Shown one piece after another: positions 18,037 through 25,422 of a DNA stretch of 34,627 bases. The stretch lies in the NCBI GenBank assembly GCA_005883625.1, contig VBDU01000014.1, positions 1 to 34,627 of the forward strand, read 5' to 3'. A model generated the notes under the pieces. That model saw nothing but the letters and a program-made list of their open reading frames with translations, ran no database searches and had not been told where the DNA came from. The position numbers and the translations under genes are program-made. Numbering within the stretch: the stretch's first letter is position 1; each line of letters begins with the position of its first letter. This DNA comes from Chloroflexota bacterium. Its GTDB lineage: Bacteria; Chloroflexota; Limnocylindria; P2-11E.

Positions 18037-18267
18037 TTAGCTGATGCGTCGACGGGCGTTGCGGCCGGCCGCGTAGAGGTTCGCGATCACGAGCGCGCAG
18101 ACGAGCACGAGCAGGAGCGCGCCGCCGAGCCGCTCGGCGCTTTCGGCGGCGATCGACGCGAACAGCCAGGTGATCGCGACCGCCGCAAGCGCGCCGATCG
18201 CGAGCGATCCGTCGTCGACGAGCAGCCCGTAGGCGTTCTCCCAGATCGCACGCAGAAGGTCAGACAT
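18037..18267 (-). CDS. Small two-helix membrane protein, partner of the COG4280 protein
   Basis: A 76-residue protein with an amphipathic start (MSDLLRAIWENAYGLLVDD) and two predicted helices (IGALAAVAITWLFASIAA and GALLLVLVCALVIANLYAAG), ending in a basic tail. Its ATG overlaps the stop of the COG4280 gene (ATGTCTGA), so translation is coupled and the two products are probably made together. No known family comes to mind. It could be a small subunit or stabiliser of the upstream membrane protein. Confidence 0.75.
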   Translation of the reverse strand: MSDLLRAIWENAYGLLVDDGSLAIGALAAVAITWLFASIAAESAERLGGALLLVLVCALVIANLYAAGRNARRRIS

Positions 18268-19027
18268 TGCGCGCCTCGACGCGGGCGCCGCTCGGCAGCA
18301 TCGCGGCGAGCATGCGGACGGAGACCCAGCTGACCACGAGGATCACACCGAGGATCGCGAAGAGCGAGAGCGCGTCGCCGGGCCACTCGATGCCGAGGCC
18401 CTCGGCGGTCCAGAAGACGCCGAAGCTCGTGAGCATCGCGCCGACGCCGAACTTCATCGTGTTCTCCGGGACCCTCGTGAGCGGGTGCTTGAGGGCGACG
18501 CCGATCCCGGTCACCAGCACGCCGGCCGCGATCGCGCCCCAGATCGCCGCGTTCATCGCCGCGACCCCGGCCGCGCCGAAGGCGATGACGATGAACGCGA
18601 CCTCGAGACCCTCGAGGAGCACGGCCTTGTACGCGATGACCGTCCCGACCCAGTCCCACTCCTTCTTGCGGAGACCCTGGGCCCGTAGCTCGGCGACCTC
18701 GCGCCGGTAGATGAGCTCCTCGTCGTGGAGCGCGACGACGCCGGCGTACCGGAGGATCGCCTTCCGCAGCCAGCGGAGGCCGAAGAGGAGGAGGAGCACG
18801 CCGACGACGAGCTGGAGCACGTGACGGTCGACGTACGTCACGAGCGCGACCCCGAGGACGGTCACGATGACCGCGAGGGTGAGCGCCGCGAGCGCGGTGC
18901 CGGCGAGCGAGCCGCGCCAGCCGCGGGTGGTCCCCACGGCGAGGACGATCGTGAGCGCCTCGACGAACTCCACGCTCGATGCGATGAAGCTCGGCGCCGC
19001 CGCCACCGCCAGGTTCAGCACGTCCAT
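18260..19027 (-). CDS. COG4280-type polytopic membrane protein, possible cation transporter
   Basis: A 255-residue protein with about six or seven helices. Two similar acidic motifs lie in its two halves: SSVEFVEALTIVLAVGTTRG near the N-terminus and VLLEGLEVAFIVIAFGAAG past the middle. Paired E-x-x-E motifs in an inverted-repeat membrane fold are the feature of the Ftr1 and GDT1/UPF0016 metal-transporter groups, to which COG4280 proteins seem distantly related. The metal role is an inference. A cytoplasmic charged loop (ELIYRREVAELRAQGLRKKE) separates the halves. It is 12 bp downstream of the solute-binding protein gene and coupled to the small membrane protein. Its place inside an organic-solute operon is odd. 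Confidence 0.75.
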   Translation of the reverse strand: MDVLNLAVAAAPSFIASSVEFVEALTIVLAVGTTRGWRGSLAGTALAALTLAVIVTVLGVALVTYVDRHVLQLVVGVLLLLFGLRWLRKAILRYAGVVALHDEELIYRREVAELRAQGLRKKEWDWVGTVIAYKAVLLEGLEVAFIVIAFGAAGVAAMNAAIWGAIAAGVLVTGIGVALKHPLTRVPENTMKFGVGAMLTSFGVFWTAEGLGIEWPGDALSLFAILGVILVVSWVSVRMLAAMLPSGARVEARNV

Positions 19028-19039
19028 GTCCGTCTCTTT

Positions 19040-20683
19040 CTAGCCCTCGAGCCAGGCGTCGTTCATCGGCGTTCCGGTGAGGCCGTCGGGCCCCGGCTTG
19101 AAGTCGTGGACCTTGTTGGACATCGCCTCGACGCGGACCTGGCTCATGACGCCGACGAACGGCAGGATCTCCATCACGCGCTTCTGCGCGTCGAGGTAGG
19201 TCTGCCGGCGCTCCTGCGTGTTGAGCTCCTGCGACTGGCCCTTGACGAGGAGCGCGTCGAGTGCCGGGTCCGCGAGGTTGGAGAAGTTGCTGCCCGAGCC
19301 GCGGTTCGAGGAGTGGTAGCAGACGCGGAGGATGCCGTCGGGGTCGATGCTCGTCGACGACGTCGCCGCCATGTTGTGCTTGTACGAGCGCACGAGGTCG
19401 AGGTACGGCCCGCGCTCCAGCGGCTGGATCTTGAGGTCGATGCCGACGTCGCGGAGCTGCGACTGAAGCGCCTGTGCGATCTCGGTCCAGGGGCTTCGGA
19501 ACGTGACCAGCAGGATCTCGAGGTTCTGTCCGCTCTTCTGGCGGATCGGGCCGCTGCCGAGCTTCCAACCGGCGTCGTCGAGGATCTTCTTCGCGCGCGT
19601 CGGATCGAACGCGAACATCTTCTCGATGCCCTCGTCGCGGGCCCACACGCCCTCCGAGAGCGGCCCGACGGTGGCGTGGTGCACGCCGAAGAAGACCTTC
19701 TCGACGATGGTCTTGCGGTCGACCGCCCAGCTCACCGCCTCGCGGACCGCGTGGTCGTCCGTCGGCGGCTTCGTGACGTTCATGCTGAAGCCGAGCGTGT
19801 GGCTCGCGCGCGGCGAGAGCACGAAGCGGAAGCGATCGTCTCCCCGCAGGCGCGCGTAGTCGGCCTCGGGTATCTCGTCGATCAGGAGGTTCTCGCCGCT
19901 CTCGAGCGTCGCGACCCGGGTCGACGGCTCGGTGATGGCTCGGAACTTGAGACGCTCGAGGTACGGCGCCGCGCGGTTCTTGAAGATGTCCGCGCCCCAC
20001 GCGTAATCGGGGAACGCCTCGAGCGTGACCACGCCGTCGGGCGAGCGGCCCGCGAGCTTGAACGGGCCCGACCCGACCGGCTCGGCGGCCACGTCCCCGG
20101 ACTTGAGCGTTGCGAGGTACTTGGACGAGAGGACACCGAAGAAGTAGCGCCAGATCTGGAGCATGAAGGCGGGATACGGCTGCTTGAAGGTGAAGACCAC
20201 GGTCCGCTCGTCCGGCGTGGTGATCTTGTCGATCGGACCGACGAGCGAGACGACGGCGCCCGCCTTCGTCTTGGGGTCGAGGATCCGATCGAACGAGCCC
20301 TTCACCGCGGCGGAGGTGAGCATGCTGCCGTCGTGGAACTTGACGCCGTCGCGGAGCGTGAACGTGAACTTCTTCGACGAATCCTCGATCGTCCACTTTG
20401 TCGCGAGGCCGGGGTAGAACTTCTGATCGGCGTCCATCGTGATGAGCGTGTCCAAGACGTTCTGCGCGATCTCGCCCGAGGCCGCGCCCGTCGTGAGCGC
20501 GGGGTCGATGACGTCGATCTTGTCCCACTGGCCCCAGGTGACGGTGCCGCCCTTGCGCGGCGACGCGCTCGGACGGGAGCCCGTCACCGCGCCCGGTGCG
20601 CACGCGAGGACCGCGGCGCTCGCCGCGGCGAGCGCCGAGCGCCTCAGCAGCTCGCGGCGTCGCATCTCGAGAAGACCGCTCAT
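19040..20683 (-). CDS. Family 5 (DppA/OppA-like) solute-binding lipoprotein
   Basis: The extracellular receptor of an oligopeptide/nickel-type ABC importer, 547 residues. The N-terminus has twin Arg (MRRRELLRRSALAAASAAVL) leading to a lipobox-like VLAC, so Tat export and lipidation are both plausible. The SBP_bac_5 domain starts GGTVTWGQWDKIDVIDPALT. The hallmark FTFTLRDGVKFHDGSMLTSA follows, then VREAVSWAVDRKTIVEKVFF and ADPALDALLVKGQ. Its ATG overlaps the stop of the aminotransferase gene (ATGA). No permease lies on this strand; DppB and DppC homologues are in the divergent operon 26407-28273, and I infer that they belong together. Ligand unknown. Confidence 0.92.
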   Translation of the reverse strand: MSGLLEMRRRELLRRSALAAASAAVLACAPGAVTGSRPSASPRKGGTVTWGQWDKIDVIDPALTTGAASGEIAQNVLDTLITMDADQKFYPGLATKWTIEDSSKKFTFTLRDGVKFHDGSMLTSAAVKGSFDRILDPKTKAGAVVSLVGPIDKITTPDERTVVFTFKQPYPAFMLQIWRYFFGVLSSKYLATLKSGDVAAEPVGSGPFKLAGRSPDGVVTLEAFPDYAWGADIFKNRAAPYLERLKFRAITEPSTRVATLESGENLLIDEIPEADYARLRGDDRFRFVLSPRASHTLGFSMNVTKPPTDDHAVREAVSWAVDRKTIVEKVFFGVHHATVGPLSEGVWARDEGIEKMFAFDPTRAKKILDDAGWKLGSGPIRQKSGQNLEILLVTFRSPWTEIAQALQSQLRDVGIDLKIQPLERGPYLDLVRSYKHNMAATSSTSIDPDGILRVCYHSSNRGSGSNFSNLADPALDALLVKGQSQELNTQERRQTYLDAQKRVMEILPFVGVMSQVRVEAMSNKVHDFKPGPDGLTGTPMNDAWLEG

Positions 20684-22035
20684 CCCCCACCCCCTGTGTT
20701 CGCGGCGATGGCCTCGTCCAGGATGTCGAGGCCCCGGGCGAGCTGCTCGTCGGTGATGACGAGCGGCACGAGCGTGCGGATCACGTTGCCGTAGAGCCCC
20801 GCGCGGAGCAGCAGCAAGCTGCGCTCGCGCGCGGTCGCGATGACCGCGTCGACGAGCTTTGGCGCCGGCGTCTTCGCGAGCCGGTCCGAGACGAGCTCGA
20901 TCGCGTACATCGCGCCGATGCCGCGGACCTCGCCGATGCACTCGTGCCGCTCCGCCATCGCGGTGAAGAGGCGGCGCAGCGTCTCGCCGATCGCCGTCGC
21001 CCTCGCGAGCAGGCCGTCGCGCTCGATGACCTCGATCGTGGCAAGCGCCGTCGCGCACGCGACGGGATGGCCGCCGAACGTCGCGCCCAGCTCGCCGGGC
21101 TTGAGGGCGTCGAGGAGCTCCGCGCGGCCCGTGACCGCGCCGAGCGGGAACCCGCCGCCGAGCGACTTCGACGTCACGAGGAGGTCCGGCGTCACGCGCG
21201 AGTGCTCGACCGCGAACATGCGCCCGGTGCGGCCGAAGCCGGTCTGCACCTCATCCGCGACGAAGAGGATCCCGTGCCGCCGGCAGATGTCGGCGACTCG
21301 CGCGAGGAAGGGGGCGGGCGGGACGATGAACCCGCCCTCGCCCTGCACCGGCTCGACGATCACCGCGGCGACGTGCTCGGGCGCGAGATTGGTATCCAGC
21401 ACCTGCTCGAGCAGCCGCGCGTGCAGCTCGACGAGCGCCTCGGGCCCGCCGTCGGCGAGCGGCCGGTACGGATATGGGTACGGCACGTGCGCGACGTTCG
21501 GGCTGGTCGAGCGCATGAATGGGAAGCGCGAGTTCTTCGTCTTGCCCGTCGCGGTCATCGCGGCGTTGGTGCGGCCGTGGAACGAGTTCTGGAACGCGAT
21601 GATCCACTCGCGGCCGGTGGCGACGCGCGCGATCTTCAGCGCGTTCTCCACGGCCTCAGCCCCGCTGTTGAAGAACACGGACTTGGTCGGGGGCCGGAGG
21701 GCAGAGACGGGCGACGAGGGGTAGATGCGGTCGAGCGCCTGCGCGAGGCGCACGTACGGCTCGTACGTCACCACCTGTGCCGCGACGTGCGTGTAGCGCT
21801 CGAGCTGCGCCCGCGCCGCGGCGACGAGGTCGGGGTGCTGGTGGCCGAGGTTGAGCGCGCCAATGCCGGAGACGAAGTCGATGTACTCGCGCCCCTCCGG
21901 ATCGGTCACGACGGAGCCGTCCGCCGTGTCGACGACGACCGGCGTCGCGGCGTGCAGACCCTTTGGGACGTAGCGGTCGCGCAGCGCGAGGACCTCCTCG
22001 CTCGTGAGACCCCGGGTGGTGGTGAGCGTCGCCAT
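20680..22035 (-). CDS. Class III PLP aminotransferase, 4-aminobutyrate type
   Basis: A 451-residue fold-type I transaminase that moves an omega-amino group (GABA or another terminal amine) to 2-oxoglutarate or pyruvate. Conserved parts are EYIDFVSGIGALNLGHQHP, FFNSGAEAVENALKIAR (phosphate cup), FQNSFHGRT, AVIVEPVQGEGGF and LFVADEVQTGFGRTG, where Asp contacts the pyridine nitrogen. The PLP lysine is Lys290 in TSKSLGGGFPLGA. ATFGGHPVACA closes the site. It lies 13 bp after rpiR and overlaps the solute-binding gene by 4 bp. The operon suggests an imported amine as substrate. GabT is the closest named type, but specificity is not proven. Confidence 0.93.
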   Translation of the reverse strand: MATLTTTRGLTSEEVLALRDRYVPKGLHAATPVVVDTADGSVVTDPEGREYIDFVSGIGALNLGHQHPDLVAAARAQLERYTHVAAQVVTYEPYVRLAQALDRIYPSSPVSALRPPTKSVFFNSGAEAVENALKIARVATGREWIIAFQNSFHGRTNAAMTATGKTKNSRFPFMRSTSPNVAHVPYPYPYRPLADGGPEALVELHARLLEQVLDTNLAPEHVAAVIVEPVQGEGGFIVPPAPFLARVADICRRHGILFVADEVQTGFGRTGRMFAVEHSRVTPDLLVTSKSLGGGFPLGAVTGRAELLDALKPGELGATFGGHPVACATALATIEVIERDGLLARATAIGETLRRLFTAMAERHECIGEVRGIGAMYAIELVSDRLAKTPAPKLVDAVIATARERSLLLLRAGLYGNVIRTLVPLVITDEQLARGLDILDEAIAANTGGGG

Positions 22036-22048
22036 GGCCGTTCCTCCC

Positions 22049-22918
22049 CTAGCCGGCCCGCGCGATCCCGTCGCGCAGCCGCTGCAGCTCTTCCGCAGCC
22101 TCGAGCGCGCTCGCCCGATGGCGCGCCGCCAGCGCCATCAGGAGCGCGTCGAGGATGACGATCGTGATCCCGGACTGGTGATACATGCCGCTGCCGGCTC
22201 GGCGCGCGGACAGCGCGACCGTGAACCTGCCGGCAAGCGCGAGACCGAGCGAATCGGTCACGAGGACCGAGCGCAGCCGCAGCTCGCGAGCGCGGTCGAG
22301 CGTGATGCGGACCTCCGGCGCGGCCTGTTCGTAGGCGATCGCCACGAGCGCGTCGCCCTTACGCATGTCGAGGAGCGCGTCCGCCAGGCCGACGCCGCGC
22401 GCGGTCACCGCGATGGCGTTGCGGCGCAGCCGCACGAGACGCATGGCGAGGTATTCCGCGTGCGCGCTGTTCGGACCGATGCCGAACACGAGCACGCGCT
22501 GGGCGTCGTCGATCACGTCGAGCGCGCGTACGAAGTCGGCCGGCCGCAGCGAGACCTTCGCGTCCTCGACCAGCTGGCGCTCGTTGGCGAGCACGTGCTC
22601 GAGGATCGCCGCGGGATCGTCACCGAGCTCTTCGAGGCTCCGCCCGAGGCGGAGCGCCGGCGTGGCGCGTGAGCGCAGGGCGTTCTGCAGCTCGCTCTTG
22701 AGCTCGGGGAGACCGCTGTAGCCGAGCGACTGCGCCGCGCGGATCACCGTGGCGTCGCTCGTCGCGAGCTCGCGCGCGATCTCGGCGGCCGAGAGGAAGG
22801 CGACCTCCTCGCGGTGGCGCGCGATGAAGTCGACGACGCGCTCCTCCGCCGCGGAGAGGGCTCCCCGCGCCGCGGCGACGCGCTCGTCCAGCAGGGCGGA
22901 CGTGACTGTAGTGGACAT
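22049..22918 (-). CDS. RpiR/MurR-family regulator (HTH_6 + SIS)
   Basis: A 289-residue transcription regulator. The HTH_6 domain covers about residues 15-85 (ARGALSAAEERVVDFIARHR, FLSAAEIARELATSDATVIR as helix-turn-helix, then AQSLGYSGLPELKSEL). The SIS sugar-phosphate-binding fold follows from about 125 (QRVLVFGIGPNSAHAEYLAM, GDALVAIAYEQAAPEVRITL, VLVTDSLGLALAG). SIS domains normally sense phosphosugars; here the neighbours handle amines and peptides, so the ligand may differ. It heads the minus operon and sits 59 bp from the divergent C45 gene, so it probably controls both arms. Confidence 0.92.
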   Translation of the reverse strand: MSTTVTSALLDERVAAARGALSAAEERVVDFIARHREEVAFLSAAEIARELATSDATVIRAAQSLGYSGLPELKSELQNALRSRATPALRLGRSLEELGDDPAAILEHVLANERQLVEDAKVSLRPADFVRALDVIDDAQRVLVFGIGPNSAHAEYLAMRLVRLRRNAIAVTARGVGLADALLDMRKGDALVAIAYEQAAPEVRITLDRARELRLRSVLVTDSLGLALAGRFTVALSARRAGSGMYHQSGITIVILDALLMALAARHRASALEAAEELQRLRDGIARAG

Positions 22919-22977
22919 TGCGTGCTGCGCTGCGGAATCGTAGTGTACGCTGCGACAGCCTTCAAGGGGGAACCGCC
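22908..22977. promoter_or_regulatory. Shared divergent control region with repeated GTAGTG-NAC element
   Basis: GTAGTGGAC (22908-22916, at the rpiR start) and GTAGTGTAC (22940-22948) form a direct repeat spaced 32 bp, about three helical turns. GCTGCG also recurs here. These are candidates for the RpiR binding site governing both operons. A strong ribosome site (AAGGGGG) precedes ATG 22978. No consensus -35/-10 pair is evident. Confidence 0.35.
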
Positions 22978-24159
22978 ATGGGGACCGCCGGCCTTCCGAC
23001 CTATGAGATCAGCGGGACGCGCCGCGAGCTCGGCCGTCAGCACGGCGAGGCGGCGCGCGAGCAGATCCGCGGCTCGGTCGCCTTCTACCAGGAGTCGTTC
23101 GAGCGGACGGCCGGGCTCAAATGGGCCGAGGTCCTGCGCCAGGTCCCACGCTGGGATCCGCTCATCGAGGCCTACCTCCCGGGTATCGGCGAGGAGCTGC
23201 ACGGCATCGCCGAAGGTGCGGGCATCCGCTACGAAGAGGTCCTCGCCCTCAACGCGCGTGGCGAGCTGTCGCACGGCAACCCCTTTTCCGACAGCGAGGA
23301 GGAACAGCCGGAGGGCTGCTCGTCGTTCGCGATCCTCCCCGAGGCGTCGGGCGACGGACACACCTACGCGGGACAGAACTGGGACTGGCTCGCGCAGACC
23401 GGCGAGACCGTCGTCCTCCTGCGCATCACGCAGCCCGGCAAACCGACGATCGTCATGCAGACGGAAGCCGGGCAGATCGGACGCCACGGCGCGAACTCCG
23501 CGGGCATCGCGCTCAACGCGAACGGCCTCGGTGCGCGCTTCGGCAAGGGCGTAGGTATCCCGCAGCCATTCATCCGCCGCCGCGTCCTCGAATCGACCGA
23601 GATGCAGGGCGCGCTGAAGGCGGTCTTCGACTCGAAGCAGTCGGTCTGCACGAACCTCCTGATCACCCACCGCGACGGGTTCGCGATCGACCTCGAGACG
23701 ACGCCGGCGCGACACGGCTGGATGTACCCGACCGACGGCATCCTCGCGCATACCAACCATTTCCTCGCGTTCGTCCCCGAGCAGATCGCCGCGACGTACC
23801 GCCCCTTCTCCGTGAACTCGCTCTGGCGTCTGCCCCGCCTCGAGCGCGGGCTGCAGGCGGTGCGCACCGCGAACGCGCCCTCCGCCGCACGCGCGGCGAT
23901 CGGCGACGCGCTGCGCGACCACTTCGGGTTCCCGAACTCGCTCTGCAAGCACGACGACCAGCGGCTGGGCACCGGCGACCGCTATCACACGGTCGCGTCG
24001 AGCATCGTGGATCTGACGGCCGGCGAGTACTGGATCAGCGCGGGTCCGCCGTGCGAGAACGACTACCGGCTGGTGCCCTGGAACCTGTACCCAGTTGAAG
24101 GGGCTCATGTTGAGGGGGCCTCGCCCCCTCAAACCCCCGCAGTGACCGCAGCGCGCTAG
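22978..24159 (+). CDS. C45-family Ntn amidase/acyltransferase
   Basis: A 393-residue relative of acyl-CoA:6-aminopenicillanate acyltransferase. These enzymes self-cleave before a Cys that then becomes the N-terminal nucleophile and cleave or transfer acyl-amide bonds. The predicted nucleophile is Cys114 in EGCSSFAILPEASGDG. The family pro-region GTRRELGRQHGEAAREQI comes first, and GQNWDWLA, GANSAGIALNANGLG and HTNHFL follow. ATG 22978 is chosen for AAGGGGG upstream; the frame itself opens earlier at 22918. The last 20 residues (VEGASPPQTP) come from a GC-rich hairpin element and are probably not part of the fold. It leads the plus arm of the island. Likely role: hydrolysis of an imported N-acyl amine. 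Confidence 0.9.
   Translation: MGTAGLPTYEISGTRRELGRQHGEAAREQIRGSVAFYQESFERTAGLKWAEVLRQVPRWDPLIEAYLPGIGEELHGIAEGAGIRYEEVLALNARGELSHGNPFSDSEEEQPEGCSSFAILPEASGDGHTYAGQNWDWLAQTGETVVLLRITQPGKPTIVMQTEAGQIGRHGANSAGIALNANGLGARFGKGVGIPQPFIRRRVLESTEMQGALKAVFDSKQSVCTNLLITHRDGFAIDLETTPARHGWMYPTDGILAHTNHFLAFVPEQIAATYRPFSVNSLWRLPRLERGLQAVRTANAPSAARAAIGDALRDHFGFPNSLCKHDDQRLGTGDRYHTVASSIVDLTAGEYWISAGPPCENDYRLVPWNLYPVEGAHVEGASPPQTPAVTAAR
24110..24132. repeat. REP-like GC hairpin inside the 3' end of the C45 gene
   Basis: A perfect 10-bp stem (TTGAGGGGGC with GCCCCCTCAA) with a 3-nt loop, followed by ACCCCCGC. It is translated as EGASPPQTP. A similar element occurs at 26370-26388, again in the last codons of a gene. 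This suggests a dispersed palindromic family rather than a terminator, since the operon continues. Confidence 0.6.
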
Positions 24160-24162
24160 GTC

Positions 24163-25422
24163 GTGCTCGCCTGGCTCTCGCTCGACGGGCGCAAGCTCCT
24201 CGTGACGCGCGTGCTCCGCACGTTCGCGTACGGCTACCTCGCGGTCGTGCTCGGCGTCTACCTCGACCAGCTCGGCATGACGCCCGTCCAGGTCGGCCTC
24301 ATCTTCAGCGCCGCGATCGGCGGCTCCGCCCTCATGACCATCTTCTGGTCGCTCGTCGCCGATCGCTACGGCCGGCGAAAGACGGTCGCGACGATGGCGC
24401 TCCTCATGGCGGTCGGCGGGCTCCTCTTCGCGATCACGAGCGACTTCTGGTGGCTCGTCATCGGCGCGTTCACGGGCACTATCAGCGCGACGAGCTCGGA
24501 GGTCGGCATCTTCCAGACCGTCGAGCAGGCCGTCCTTCCGCAGACCGCGCCGGACGAGCGCCGCACCTGGCTCTTCGCCATCTACAACACGCTCGCGAAC
24601 TTCGCGGGCGCGCTCGGCTCGCTCGCCGCCGCGTCGGTCGGCTTCTTCGCCGCCCAGGGCCTGCACGGCGCGGACGCGTACCGGCCGCTCTTCGTGGTGT
24701 ATGCGCTCATCGGCCTCGTGAACTTCGCGGTCTTCGTCACCCTCAGCGATCGCGTCGAGCTCGCGAAGGTCGAAGGCGAGCGCCGCTTCCTCGGCATCCA
24801 CCGTTCGCGGGGGACGGTCGCGAAGCTGTCGGTGCTCTTCGGGCTCGACGCATTCGCCGGCGGGTTCGTCGTCCAGTCCGTCGTCGCGTACTGGTTCTTC
24901 CTGCGCTGGGGCTTCGACCCTGGGACGCTCGCGGTGATCTTCTTCTGGGTCGGCGTCCTCTCCGGCCTCTCGCTGCTCGCGGCGGGCTGGCTCGCCGAGC
25001 GGATCGGCCTGCTCAACACCATGGTGTTCACGCACCTGCCGTCGCAGGTGCTCCTCATCCTGGTGCCGCTCGCGCCGGTCCCGTGGCTCGCCGTCGCGCT
25101 GTTCCTCGCACGCATGAGCGTCTCGCAGATGGACGTTCCGACGCGGCAGTCGTACACGATGGCGGTGGTCGATCCCGACGAGCGCACCGCGACGGCCGGC
25201 ATCACCAACGTCGCGCGCACGACCGCCACCGCGATCTCGCCGACCTTCGCCGGCATGGCCTTCAGCGCGGCAGCGCTGGGGCTGCCGTTCTTCATCGCGG
25301 GCGCGCTCAAGCTCCTCTACGACGTCGCGATCTACTTCACGTTCCGCGACGTGCATCCGCCCGAGGAGCTCGAGCGCCGGCAGCGGCGCGCCGAGCGGGT
25401 CGTCGCGACGGGCGCGCGCTGA
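24163..25422 (+). CDS. MFS transporter
   Basis: A 419-residue major facilitator with about 12 helices. The loop 2-3 motif is LVADRYGRRKTVATMALLMA, the standard MFS signature, and helix 1 starts RTFAYGYLAVVLGVYLDQLG. The C-terminal half has SVSQMDVPTRQSYTMAVVDP and ERTATAGITNVARTTATAIS, both typical of a subgroup seen in sugar or drug efflux annotations. Start is GTG, 3 bp after the C45 stop. The stop overlaps the next ATG (TGATG). Whether it imports or exports is not clear; it may remove a product of the C45 reaction. Confidence 0.9.
   Translation: MLAWLSLDGRKLLVTRVLRTFAYGYLAVVLGVYLDQLGMTPVQVGLIFSAAIGGSALMTIFWSLVADRYGRRKTVATMALLMAVGGLLFAITSDFWWLVIGAFTGTISATSSEVGIFQTVEQAVLPQTAPDERRTWLFAIYNTLANFAGALGSLAAASVGFFAAQGLHGADAYRPLFVVYALIGLVNFAVFVTLSDRVELAKVEGERRFLGIHRSRGTVAKLSVLFGLDAFAGGFVVQSVVAYWFFLRWGFDPGTLAVIFFWVGVLSGLSLLAAGWLAERIGLLNTMVFTHLPSQVLLILVPLAPVPWLAVALFLARMSVSQMDVPTRQSYTMAVVDPDERTATAGITNVARTTATAISPTFAGMAFSAAALGLPFFIAGALKLLYDVAIYFTFRDVHPPEELERRQRRAERVVATGAR

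Noticed and set aside
18725..20794. Plus-strand frame of 689 codons opposite the solute-binding protein and COG4280 genes
   Set aside because: Same Arg/Glu/Asp-rich antisense composition and no family features; the minus-strand genes are unambiguous.
22744..25356. Minus-strand frame of 870 codons across C45 and MFS genes
   Set aside because: Antisense shadow; the plus-strand genes have clear motifs and ribosome sites.
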